NCBI GenBank assembly: GCA_027624955.1
Contig: JAQBTG010000005.1
Span: 51,149-115,148, forward strand
Direction: 5' to 3'
Length of the DNA stretch: 64,000 nt
Origin: Pseudomonadota bacterium
Lineage (GTDB): Bacteria; Pseudomonadota; Alphaproteobacteria; UBA828
Shown here piece by piece: positions 43,587 to 52,191 of the stretch. The translations under genes and the position numbers were made by a program. Position 1 is the first letter of the stretch. The number at the start of each line of letters is the position of its first letter. The notes beneath the pieces are model-generated. The model was not told where the DNA came from and did not search any database. It saw only the letters and a list, made by a program, of their open reading frames with translations.

Positions 43587-44293
43587 CCATGCTGGCAGTC
43601 TCGGGTCTTACAGCCGCTTATGGGCGCATCCCGATCCTGCACGGCATCGATCTGAATGTTGCCGAGGGCGAATTCGTCGGCATTCTCGGCCATAACGGTA
43701 TGGGCAAGACCACCTTCCTCAAATCCTTGATAGGCATTTTGCGCCCGACCGGCGGCAGCATCGAATTGAACGGCAAAAACATCACCCGCATGCCGGCCTT
43801 CAGGCGCAATTTGAACGGTATGGGGTACGTGCCGCAGGGGCGCGATATCTTCCCCAACCTGACGGTGCTCGACAATCTCCGCATCGCGCTCGCTATGCAC
43901 AAGGTCGACAAAGACAAAGTGTTGGAAGAGGTGCTCGATACCTTCCCCCGCCTGAAACCGCTGCTTGAGCGCTCCGGCCGCGTGCTCTCGGGCGGCGAAC
44001 AGCAAATCCTGGCGCTGGCCCGCTGCCTCTGTGGCGGCCCCAGCATTTTGCTGCTCGACGAGCCGACGGAAGGCATCCAACCTTCCATCGTCGAGGAGAT
44101 CATCGAAATCCTGCACGGCCTGCGGAAAAGCCGAAATCTCACCGTCATCTTGGTGGAACAGAATCTCGATTTCATCGCCGCGCTCAGCCAGCGCGTCCAC
44201 ATCATTCAGCGCGGCCAACTGGTCAACGAAGTCTCTCCCGAACAACTCGCTGACCCCGAACTGATCAGAGAATTCGTCGGCATGGGTGGCTAG
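43583..44293 (+). CDS. LivF/UrtE-type ABC ATPase
   Basis: 236 aa. GHNGMGKTTFLKSL (Walker A, with the GMGKTT form common in LivF/UrtE), VPQGRDIFPNLTVLDNL, LSGGEQQILALARCL (signature) and LLDEPTEGIQPSI (Walker B). Its ATG overlaps the LivG-type TGA as ATGA. Completes the importer: binding protein, two permeases, two ATPases. Confidence 0.93.
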   Translation: MTMLAVSGLTAAYGRIPILHGIDLNVAEGEFVGILGHNGMGKTTFLKSLIGILRPTGGSIELNGKNITRMPAFRRNLNGMGYVPQGRDIFPNLTVLDNLRIALAMHKVDKDKVLEEVLDTFPRLKPLLERSGRVLSGGEQQILALARCLCGGPSILLLDEPTEGIQPSIVEEIIEILHGLRKSRNLTVILVEQNLDFIAALSQRVHIIQRGQLVNEVSPEQLADPELIREFVGMGG

Positions 44294-44323
44294 CGGAGCA
44301 CACGAGCCGAAACCTTGGTGACC

Positions 44324-45115
44324 ATGACCAAGTTAACGATACGGCAGCTACAAAATTTCGCAGAACAGGGCTATGTGTTCTTGCCCGCGCTGTTTTCCAC
44401 AGCGGAGGTTGCCGTGCTGCGCTCGGGCGCCGCGCGGATAATGGCGCGCCAGGGGCCGGAAGTGGTGTGCGAGGCGGATTCCAAGACCGTGCGTCTTGTC
44501 TATGGCGCGCATCGCTTTGATGAAGCGTTTCGGCGTCTCGGGCGGCATCCGCGCCTAATCTCCGCCACCGAGCAATTGCTCGAAACAGACGGTGTCTATA
44601 TTCATCAGTCGCGGCTCAATCCGAAAGCGGCGTTTGACGGCGGCAATTGGGATTGGCACCAGGATTTTGCCACCTGGCATGACCGCGATGGCTTGGCCGA
44701 GCCACGCGCCCTGATGGTGGCGGTCTTTATCGAAGACGTGACGGCGGCCAATGCGCCGCTTCTGATTGTGCCCGGCTCGCATCGAGGCGGGCTCGTGCAT
44801 GACGCGAACGATAACCGTGAGGCTGGCGGCTATACGCTTTTCACCATTCCCGCGCCGACACTGGCAGAATTGGCCAAAGACCGCGGCATCGCCGCGCAAA
44901 TTGGGCCTGCAGGATCGGTGCTGATTTGCCACAGCAATATCGTGCATGGTTCGTCAAACAACATCACGCCGTGGCCACGTACGATTTTCTATTTGAACGT
45001 TGCGGCGAGCGACAATCCGCCGACCATATTTAAGCGCGCCGAGCATCATTGCACGCGCGACTGGTCGCCGATCGAGCCGCTTGGCGAAGATTGCCTGCTC
45101 GAATTGACGACCTGA
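44324..45115 (+). CDS. Phytanoyl-CoA dioxygenase (PhyH) family oxygenase
   Basis: 263 aa. An Fe(II)/2-oxoglutarate dioxygenase fold: His-x-Asp in WDWHQDFATWH and the distal His in NIVHGSSNNITPW, with HQSRLNPKAAF upstream as in ectoine-hydroxylase-like PhyH proteins. Hydroxylates an unknown small molecule. ATG at 44324 is used; a TTG three codons earlier is in frame. 30 nt after the transporter operon on the same strand, so the imported compound may be its substrate. Confidence 0.88.
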   Translation: MTKLTIRQLQNFAEQGYVFLPALFSTAEVAVLRSGAARIMARQGPEVVCEADSKTVRLVYGAHRFDEAFRRLGRHPRLISATEQLLETDGVYIHQSRLNPKAAFDGGNWDWHQDFATWHDRDGLAEPRALMVAVFIEDVTAANAPLLIVPGSHRGGLVHDANDNREAGGYTLFTIPAPTLAELAKDRGIAAQIGPAGSVLICHSNIVHGSSNNITPWPRTIFYLNVAASDNPPTIFKRAEHHCTRDWSPIEPLGEDCLLELTT

Positions 45116-45215
45116 TTGCGCATCCTATTCGCTCGACTCCGGCCGCAGGTAGGACGTAGGCTGAGAGGACTAGCCAACGCCAAAGAGACGTAGGCCATAA
45201 AGGGAAGGTAAGAAT

Positions 45216-45527
45216 ATGAGGTTTATCGTAACCGCTAGCTGGTCGGTGGAAATCGGAAACGCGGCGGCACGTGCCGGTACCATGGGAGAAACCATTCAAG
45301 CCATTCTTGAGAATATTAAGCCTGAAGCGTGCTATTTCGCCGCCGTGAACGGCAAGCGCTCGGCGATCATGGTGGTCGATATAGCGGATGCCTCGGGTAT
45401 TCCAGCCGTGGCTGAGCCCTGGTTCCTCGCCTTTGACGCCAGTGTCGAAGCAATACCGGTGATGTTGCCCGAGGATCTTGTGGCGGCCGGGCCTGCCATC
45501 GAAGCCGCAGCCAGAAAGTTCAGCTAA
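45216..45527 (+). CDS. Unrecognised 103-aa protein
   Basis: Soluble, 103 aa, no cofactor motif. Its alternation (MRFIVTASWS strand, helix around TMGETIQAILENI, strand CYFAAVNGKRSAIMVVDI, then AVAEPWFLAFDASVEAIPVM) suggests a ferredoxin-like alpha+beta fold such as DUF3303/dimeric-barrel proteins, but I cannot name the family. A weak GGAAGG ribosome site is present. It is immediately upstream of the internally duplicated protein, 22 nt apart, and the two may act together. Confidence 0.75.
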   Translation: MRFIVTASWSVEIGNAAARAGTMGETIQAILENIKPEACYFAAVNGKRSAIMVVDIADASGIPAVAEPWFLAFDASVEAIPVMLPEDLVAAGPAIEAAARKFS

Positions 45528-45549
45528 TTTGAACGGCCGTCTCGGCACT

Positions 45550-46368
45550 ATGGTGGATATTGTTTACGCCGATACGGTTACCGCGCTGGGCGTTGAGCAT
45601 CGCGGTCACGTCCTGATCGGCGGCTCGCATGGCGGGCGGTATGCCGGCTATTTGGCAGCGAAGGCCGGCGTGCGCGGCGTCATTCTGCACAATGCCGGGA
45701 TCGGCAAGGATGAAGCCGGAATCGGCTCGCTGGCGTTATTGGACGGTATCGGCCTGCCGGCGGCCACGCTCGATCACTGCAGTGCGCGCATCGCAGACGG
45801 CCGTGACCAATTGACGCGCGGAGTGATTAGCCATGTCAACAAAACCGCCGCGGCGCTCGGCTGCGCGCCGGGGCAGAGCTGCCGCGCTGCTGCCGGTTTG
45901 ATGACGGCGGCCGCGCAATGGACCGGCACGGCGCCGGAGTTCGGTGAAGCCCGATTTTTGCTGCGCGCGGGTGAGGGCGCCGGCGCCCCTGAGGTCTGGG
46001 GCGTCGATTCCACTGCCCTGTTGGAGGCCAGCGACAAAGGCGCGGTCATGATTACCGCGTCGCACGGCGCGCGTTTCGGCAGTATGGCGAACAATCCCAT
46101 CGCCGGCCCGCCGCTCGCCGTGATTTTCAACGACGCCGGCAGTGGCGCCGACGATTGCGGTTTTTCGCGCTTGCCAGAGCTTGCGGACGAAGGCGTTATC
46201 GCCGCCACAGTGTCAGCGGAGAGCGCGCGCATTGGTGACGTCCGCTCGGCCTGGAAAAGCGGAATCATTTCACACGCCAACGCCCTTGCACTGGCCGCCG
46301 GCATCGCCCCGGGCGACGATCTCCCGACCTTCGCCGACAAGGCAATTGCGGCAGGGAGAGGCGGTTGA
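45550..46368 (+). CDS. Unrecognised protein with an internal tandem duplication
   Basis: 272 aa. I do not recognise the family. The chain contains two ~100-residue repeats: residues ~19-118 and ~164-268. Matching landmarks are SHGGR (26-30) / SHGAR (171-175), HNAGIGKD / NDAGSGAD, SARI (78-81) / SARI (225-228), and GVISHVN / GIISHAN, at a constant offset of 145-147 residues. Cysteines 77, 105 and 111 occur only in the first repeat, so the halves have diverged. The conserved Ser-His-Gly and Ile-Ser-His motifs could form an active or metal site. TTG at 45529 is an alternative start. Lies after the PhyH gene and before an SDR. Confidence 0.85.
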   Translation: MVDIVYADTVTALGVEHRGHVLIGGSHGGRYAGYLAAKAGVRGVILHNAGIGKDEAGIGSLALLDGIGLPAATLDHCSARIADGRDQLTRGVISHVNKTAAALGCAPGQSCRAAAGLMTAAAQWTGTAPEFGEARFLLRAGEGAGAPEVWGVDSTALLEASDKGAVMITASHGARFGSMANNPIAGPPLAVIFNDAGSGADDCGFSRLPELADEGVIAATVSAESARIGDVRSAWKSGIISHANALALAAGIAPGDDLPTFADKAIAAGRGG

Positions 46369-46405
46369 TAGTACAGTTGCGACAGATGATATTTGGGAGA
46401 GAGAG

Positions 46406-47173
46406 ATGAAACTCGATGGAAAAGTCGCATTGATCACCGGGGGCACCTCCGGCATCGGCGAAGCCTGCGCCGAGTTGTTCGCCGACGAAGGCGCCAAAGT
46501 GGCGGTGGTTGGAAGCTCGAATATGGCAAAAGCGGAAGCTGTGGCTGCGCGTATCGAAGCAGCGGGCGGCTCGGCTAGGCCCTATGTTGCGAATCTCAGC
46601 AAGGTGGACGAAATCGCCAAGCTGGTAGCGGCGGTGAAAGCGGATTTCGGGCGCATTGATATTCTCGTCAACTCGGCTGGGCTGTTCTATCCGACGCCTG
46701 TCGGCGGGACGAGCGAAGCCGATTACGACCGCATGATGGATATCAATGTGAAGGGGATGTTCTTCTGCATTCAAGAAGTGGCACCGATTATGATGGCCCA
46801 GGATGGCGGGCGCATCGTCAATATTTCCTCAGTTGCTAGCGTTATGGCGCTCGGCACCTATTCTGCCTATTGCGCCGCCAAGGCTGCGGTAAATTTAATG
46901 ACCCGAACCCTTGCCCAAGAGCTAGCACCGCATGGCATCCATGTGAACGCGATCCTGCCCGGCAACACGGCAACGCCGATGAACGAAAACATCCGCACCG
47001 AGCCCGAATTCAAACCCATGCTCGACGCGATGGCGGCGAGCACGCCGAGCCGGCGTACCTATTCCGAAGCCATCGACATGGCGCGCGCGGCGCTGTACCT
47101 GGCGAGCGACGATGGTCGCGCCATGCACGGCGGGTTGATGGTGCTGGACGAAGGCTTTTCGCTCGGCATGTGA
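46406..47173 (+). CDS. Short-chain dehydrogenase/reductase
   Basis: 255 aa classical SDR with GGTSGIG, NSAG (in place of NNAG), SSVASVM, YCAAK and a C-terminal GGLMVLDEGFSLGM. A GGGAGAGAGAG ribosome site lies just before ATG 46406. 37 nt after the duplicated protein and probably in the same transcript. Substrate unknown; it could oxidise the alcohol made by the PhyH enzyme. Confidence 0.9.
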   Translation: MKLDGKVALITGGTSGIGEACAELFADEGAKVAVVGSSNMAKAEAVAARIEAAGGSARPYVANLSKVDEIAKLVAAVKADFGRIDILVNSAGLFYPTPVGGTSEADYDRMMDINVKGMFFCIQEVAPIMMAQDGGRIVNISSVASVMALGTYSAYCAAKAAVNLMTRTLAQELAPHGIHVNAILPGNTATPMNENIRTEPEFKPMLDAMAASTPSRRTYSEAIDMARAALYLASDDGRAMHGGLMVLDEGFSLGM

Positions 47174-47198
47174 GCGGGCAGACGGGAGAAAATAAGAC

Positions 47199-47762
47199 AT
47201 GTTGAGTTGGCGCGTTAAGTATATGGAGCGAACGGCCGTGCCTGAAAATGGCACGCCGCCAGCGCCAGCCAGGGTGACATTCGCCCGCGAAACCGATATC
47301 AGCCCCGAAGCATACCGTGAGCTTCACCGCAAGGTAGGTGAGGAGTGGCTGTGGTGGGAGCGTATCAGTTTCGACGACGCGACCCTGGGCGCGCTGCTAT
47401 CGGCCGCCGCCACGGAAATATTCATTCTTCGCGTCGACGGAGAAGTGGCCGGGTTCGTAGAGCTAGACAGCAGCGACGCCGAAGCGCCGGCCATCCGCTA
47501 TTTCGGCCTGCTTCCCGAGTTTACCGGCCGGCGGCTCGGCGGCTACATGATGGAATCCTTGCTCCGCCACGCTTGGCGGTCAGCCGTGCGCCGTGTCACG
47601 CTCGACACGTGCGATATGGATCACCCCGCCGCAGTTCCGTTATACCGCCGCCTCGGCTTCGAGGAGACTCATTCAGAGGTAAAGTCGGCGGCGGATCCAC
47701 GCGAGGCAGGAATTCTGCCCATGACGGCGGCGCCGCACATTCCCCTCAATCGGCAATTTTGA
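47199..47762 (+). CDS. GNAT-family N-acetyltransferase
   Basis: 187 aa. The acetyl-CoA-binding core is seen in IRYFGLLPEFTGRRLGGYMMESLL (motif A) followed by VTLDTCDMDHPAAVPLYRRLGFEE (motif B). A large basic/aromatic N-terminal part (EEWLWWERISFDD) precedes it. Start at 47199, with ATG 47223 as an alternative. Same strand as and 25 nt after the SDR. Substrate unknown: small amine or protein N-terminus. Confidence 0.85.
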   Translation: MLSWRVKYMERTAVPENGTPPAPARVTFARETDISPEAYRELHRKVGEEWLWWERISFDDATLGALLSAAATEIFILRVDGEVAGFVELDSSDAEAPAIRYFGLLPEFTGRRLGGYMMESLLRHAWRSAVRRVTLDTCDMDHPAAVPLYRRLGFEETHSEVKSAADPREAGILPMTAAPHIPLNRQF

Positions 47763-47809
47763 ATTTTCGGGTCTGGCATGCGCCATGACGCCGATTAGAT
47801 AGAACAACC

Positions 47810-50800
47810 ATGTATCTCGACCGCAGGCTTTGGGTTTTTACGGAAGGCGTGCGTGCGCGTATCGCGGCGACCATCCTGTTGGGCTTGCTGGCGGCAACTG
47901 CGGGCGCTGCGCGCCTGGCACTTTTGGGTTGGTTGCTCGCCAAGATATTTGCTGGCCAGCCGATTTCCGAGATGGTGTTGCCGTTTGTTCTTACCGCCGC
48001 CGTGATGCTGTTGCGTGGCGTTCTCGAATATAGCCGCAACATGATGGCGCACCGCACTGCAGCCACGGTGCAAGTAACTCTGCGCCAACGGCTCTACAAA
48101 CATGTCATCGCTCTCGGTCCCGCCTATTTCGGTCGTGAGCGCACGGGTACGACACTCCTTACGCTGATCGACGGGGTCGAGCAGCTCGAGACTTATTTCG
48201 GTCAATATTTGCCGCAGCTTTGCGTCGCCACCTTGGCACCGCTCGGCATATTTACTTTCATGGCCTTTCTCGACCTGCCGCTTGCCGGTGCGTTGCTGGG
48301 CTTCGCGCTCTTCACGCTGTTCGCGCCGGCCGCCTTTCACCGCTGGGACCGCCGCGCAGCACAAGCGCGGCAACGCTCTTATGCGGCCTACGGCGCTGAA
48401 TTCCTGGATTCAGTGCAGGGTCTGGCGACGCTCAAATCCTTCGGCCAAAGCGGTGCGCGGGCGCGTGACCTGACTGCCAAGGCGCATGATTTATTTCGTC
48501 GCACCATGTGGGTGTTGGCAACTAATTCGTTGTCGCGCGGCATCACCGATGGCGGCATCGCCGTCGGCGCGGCGCTAGCGCTCGGCATCGGTGCCTGGCG
48601 TGTGGCGGACGGGGACATCAGCATCGGCGTGCTGTTAATCGTATTGATGATGGGGGTGGAGCTATTCCGCCCGATGCGCGATCTGCGTATTTTATTACAC
48701 CAGGGCATGCTCGGGCAATCCGCCGCCGAGGGGTTGTTCGCCTTGCTCGACGCCAAGCCGCTGGTGCGTGAAAAAGAAAGCGGAGAGGGTCAGTCAACCG
48801 CCGCATTAGAGCCTTCTCTGCGCTTCGAGGGCGTGAATTTTTCCTATCCCGGCGGGCGCCAGCAGGCACACCGGGATTTGAGTTTTGAAATCAAGGCTGG
48901 CGAGCGCATCGGCATTGTCGGCCCGAGCGGCTGTGGTAAATCTTCCATCGTGCGCCTGGCGCTTCGCCTCTACGACCCCGATTCAGGCAAGGTTTCGCTC
49001 GGCGGCTGCGACTTACGAGATTTGAGTTTCGCGCAAATCCGCGATCATTTCGCCGTTGTGCATCAGGACACTTACCTTTTTCACGGCACGGCGGAAGAAA
49101 ATATCCGCTTCGGCAAGCCCGATGCCACACGGGCGGAACTGGAAGCGGCAGCGCGCGCTGCCAACGCCCATGAGTTCATCTCGCACCTGCCACAAGGCTA
49201 TGACACGGTGATCGGCGAGCGCGGCGTTCGCTTGTCGGGCGGCCAACGCCAGCGCATCGCCATCGCTCGGGCGCTGCTCCGAGACGCTCCGTTTTTGGTG
49301 CTGGACGAAGCGCTCTCGGCGGTCGACGCGGAAAATGAAGCGGTTATTCAAGAGGCTCTAGACCGCCTCATGACAGGACGTACCGTGCTGATTTTGGCGC
49401 ACCGCCTGTCCAGCGTCATCGACGCGGACCGTATTTTGGTGCTGGAGGAAGGCGCGTTGGTTGAGCAGGGCCGGCACGGCACGTTGATGGCTGCGGGTGG
49501 AGTCTATTCTCGCTTGATGGCGGCGCAGGCGACGGAAGCGGTGGGAAGCGGAGGCGCCGAACAGTTGATCGCCGCGCCAGCATCGGGAGCGGACGCCCCG
49601 GCACCGCTCGAAGATTCGCGGCTCGCCGAGTTGCAGCCGGCAGATGAGATCCTGCGCGCCGGCCATATGGGTTGGTGGCGTGCCGCCGGCCTTTTGATGC
49701 GCCTCGTTCGGCCGTTGCGCAGGCGTGTCGGCCTGGCCTTTTTGCTCGGTGTCGCGCGCGTCATGGCCCTGATCGGCGTCGGCGTGTTAAGCGCTTTTGT
49801 GGTGGCGGCAGTGCGCAACGGTGAGCCATTCGGCGGACTGCTGATCGCCCTCTATGCGCTGGCGCCGTTCGCCGGCATCTTGCATTGGCTCGAATCCTGG
49901 GTTGCCCATGACATGGCCTTCCGTCTGCTTACCGAAATGCGCATTGCCTTGTTTGCCAAGCTCGATGCGCTGGCGCCGGCTTACCTGTTGCGCCGGCGCA
50001 GTGGCGATTTGGTGGCCATGGCAACGCAGGATATCGAGAATGTGGAATTTTTCTTCGCTCACACTGTGGCCCCCGCTTTCGTCGCGCTGTTGGTGCCGGC
50101 TGCCGTGCTCACCGCCATACTGTTTTACGGCTGGCCGATGGCGGTTGCTTTGACGCCGTTCCTGGCGCTGATCGCGCTCTCGCCGTTCCTGATGCGCAAG
50201 CGGGTTGACCGCCTGGCCTCGCGCGCCAGCGAGGCGCAGGGCGAACTCAACGCTCACACGGTCGATACGCTGCAGGGCCTGCCCGAGATTCTTGCTTTCC
50301 GCCAAGAGGCGCAGCGCGGCAAGCAGTTGATCGACCTCGTGCACCGCCACCATGCGCTGCGTTTGCCCTTCTTTAGCGATCTTACCATTCAGACGGCATT
50401 GGTCGAAACCGTGACCGGGCTTGGCGGCCTTGCCGTGGTCATCACTGGCGCGTTTCTGGTGAATAGCGGTGATCTTGATTACACCATGTTGCCGCTTCTT
50501 ACCCTGCTCGCGATGGCGGCCTTTCTGCCGGTCTCGGAAATTGCCAATATTGGCCGGCAGCTTGCCGATACGCTGGGCGGTACACGTCGCCTCAATGCCG
50601 TGCATAGTGAGCCGGTCGCGGTGACCGACGGTCCCGGCGTGACGGCGGCGCAATCAAGCGGCGCCGGCGCGGCGTTGGAGCTCGAAAATGTGCGCTTCAC
50701 CTATCCCGGCATCAAGGCGCCGGCACTGGATGGGGTAAACCTCACCCTGGCGCCGGGGCGTACCCTCGCCCTGGTCGGCTCCTCGGGCGCCGGCAAGACG

Positions 50801-51418
50801 ACGCTAGCGAATCTATTGATGCGGTTCTGGGACCCGGAAGAAGGCACAGTGCGCCTGAACGGGCATGACCTTAAAGATTGGCGCATCGACGATCTGCGCG
50901 CGCATATCGCCCTGGTGGCGCAGGATACTTATCTGTTCAACGATACCATCCGCGCCAATATCCTCATCGCCCGGCCCGATGCCAGCGCGGCGGACGTGGC
51001 GGCGGCTGTCAGCCGCGCGGCGCTTGAGGATTTTACCGCCGCGTTGCCCGACGGGCTGGAGACTGAAGTGGGCGAGCGCGGAACGCGCCTGTCCGGCGGC
51101 CAGCGCCAACGCATCGCTATCGCCCGCGCGTTTCTCAAGGACGCGCCGGTGCTAATACTCGACGAGGCGACATCGCATCTCGACGCGCTCAATGAACAAA
51201 CGGTACGGCGCGCCCTTTCCGAGTTGATGGTGGCGCGCACCACGGTTGTTATCGCGCATCGGCTCTCTACCGTGCGCGACGCCGATCAGATTTTGGTGAT
51301 GGAGGGCGGGCGTGTGTGTGAGGTTGGCACGCATGCCAGCCTTCTTGCCAAGGGCGGTCTATATGCCGCGCTCGTGTCACGCCAACTCGCCGCGAGCGCG
51401 CAACCCGCACTGGATTGA
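47810..51418 (+). CDS. Fused double ABC exporter, CydDC-like
   Basis: 1202 aa carrying two complete half-transporters: membrane domain 1 (~20-320), NBD1 (~345-570; GPSGCGKSS near 373, LSGGQRQRIAIARALL), membrane domain 2 (~635-930), NBD2 (~960-1195; GSSGAGKTT near 989, LSGGQRQRIAIARAFL). The first half, with EQLETYFGQYLPQL and the DRRAAQARQRSYAAYGAEFLDSVQG stretch split across loops, looks like CydD. In E. coli CydD and CydC are separate and export cysteine/glutathione to the periplasm for cytochrome assembly. Here both are in one chain. The adjacent OsmC gene is consistent with thiol homeostasis. Confidence 0.85.
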   Translation: MYLDRRLWVFTEGVRARIAATILLGLLAATAGAARLALLGWLLAKIFAGQPISEMVLPFVLTAAVMLLRGVLEYSRNMMAHRTAATVQVTLRQRLYKHVIALGPAYFGRERTGTTLLTLIDGVEQLETYFGQYLPQLCVATLAPLGIFTFMAFLDLPLAGALLGFALFTLFAPAAFHRWDRRAAQARQRSYAAYGAEFLDSVQGLATLKSFGQSGARARDLTAKAHDLFRRTMWVLATNSLSRGITDGGIAVGAALALGIGAWRVADGDISIGVLLIVLMMGVELFRPMRDLRILLHQGMLGQSAAEGLFALLDAKPLVREKESGEGQSTAALEPSLRFEGVNFSYPGGRQQAHRDLSFEIKAGERIGIVGPSGCGKSSIVRLALRLYDPDSGKVSLGGCDLRDLSFAQIRDHFAVVHQDTYLFHGTAEENIRFGKPDATRAELEAAARAANAHEFISHLPQGYDTVIGERGVRLSGGQRQRIAIARALLRDAPFLVLDEALSAVDAENEAVIQEALDRLMTGRTVLILAHRLSSVIDADRILVLEEGALVEQGRHGTLMAAGGVYSRLMAAQATEAVGSGGAEQLIAAPASGADAPAPLEDSRLAELQPADEILRAGHMGWWRAAGLLMRLVRPLRRRVGLAFLLGVARVMALIGVGVLSAFVVAAVRNGEPFGGLLIALYALAPFAGILHWLESWVAHDMAFRLLTEMRIALFAKLDALAPAYLLRRRSGDLVAMATQDIENVEFFFAHTVAPAFVALLVPAAVLTAILFYGWPMAVALTPFLALIALSPFLMRKRVDRLASRASEAQGELNAHTVDTLQGLPEILAFRQEAQRGKQLIDLVHRHHALRLPFFSDLTIQTALVETVTGLGGLAVVITGAFLVNSGDLDYTMLPLLTLLAMAAFLPVSEIANIGRQLADTLGGTRRLNAVHSEPVAVTDGPGVTAAQSSGAGAALELENVRFTYPGIKAPALDGVNLTLAPGRTLALVGSSGAGKTTLANLLMRFWDPEEGTVRLNGHDLKDWRIDDLRAHIALVAQDTYLFNDTIRANILIARPDASAADVAAAVSRAALEDFTAALPDGLETEVGERGTRLSGGQRQRIAIARAFLKDAPVLILDEATSHLDALNEQTVRRALSELMVARTTVVIAHRLSTVRDADQILVMEGGRVCEVGTHASLLAKGGLYAALVSRQLAASAQPALD

Positions 51419-51598
51419 AATAAATTTCCGTGCCGGATCGGCTCAATATTTGCCTACCGAATGCCATGGCGATAGGGCGCGCCTTTCGTCTCGGCGACCG
51501 CCATTGAACGCGCTTGACACCCGAGCCGCGCAACTTAAGCTCTTGCAACCGATCAAACGGGAACCCCAATCTGGGTAACGAAATGAGGGAGAAAATGG

Positions 51599-52159
51599 AT
51601 GGCTGACAGCGAGAAAACAGTTGATAACGGCGTGAATGTTCAGGCCTTGCTCGACGCTAGGGTGGCGCTGGAAAATATGCCTGAGGCGGCTAAATTTGAA
51701 TGGCGCGCGTCTTGCGAGTGGAAGAATGGTACGTACAGCCACTCGACCGTAGAGGGCTATTTCGGCCTCGGCGAGCAGCAAAAACGCAAGACCATTTTTA
51801 ATTTCGATGCCGACCATCCCGCGGTCTTTGCCTCCGAAGACAGAGGCGCCACACCTGTTGAATATGTGCTTGTCGGCTTGGCCTCTTGCCTGACCGCCGG
51901 TATCGCCGCGGTCGCGCAAAATCGCAATATCCAGCTGCGCTCTGTTGTCGCCACGCTCGAAGGTGGAATGGACATTCAGGGTATCCTTGGCATGGACAGC
52001 GATATCCGCAATGGCTTCGACGGCATCAAAGTGAGCTACAAGATCGACGCCGATGCGTCGCAGAAAGATATCGAGGCGTTGGTGGCGCAGTCTCAAAAGC
52101 GCTCGGCGGTCTATGACATCGTAACCAATCCGACAAATATCACCGTCGAGGTTAACTGA
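51599..52159 (+). CDS. OsmC-family protein
   Basis: 186 aa. The OsmC/Ohr fold is shown by DHPAVFASEDRGATPVEYVLVGLASCLTAGIA, split here as the entry to the long helix with the redox Cys in LASCLTAG, and the C-terminal strand IVTNPTNITVEV. The second redox Cys of Ohr/OsmC peroxidases is not present at the usual place (SAVYDIVTNP), so classical organic-peroxide reductase activity is doubtful. A GGGAG ribosome site fixes ATG 51599. Thirty-three bases before the FAD oxidoreductase gene. Confidence 0.88.
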   Translation: MADSEKTVDNGVNVQALLDARVALENMPEAAKFEWRASCEWKNGTYSHSTVEGYFGLGEQQKRKTIFNFDADHPAVFASEDRGATPVEYVLVGLASCLTAGIAAVAQNRNIQLRSVVATLEGGMDIQGILGMDSDIRNGFDGIKVSYKIDADASQKDIEALVAQSQKRSAVYDIVTNPTNITVEVN

Positions 52160-52191
52160 CCTCGCGAAGACAGCCGTCAGGAGCGAGGCCC

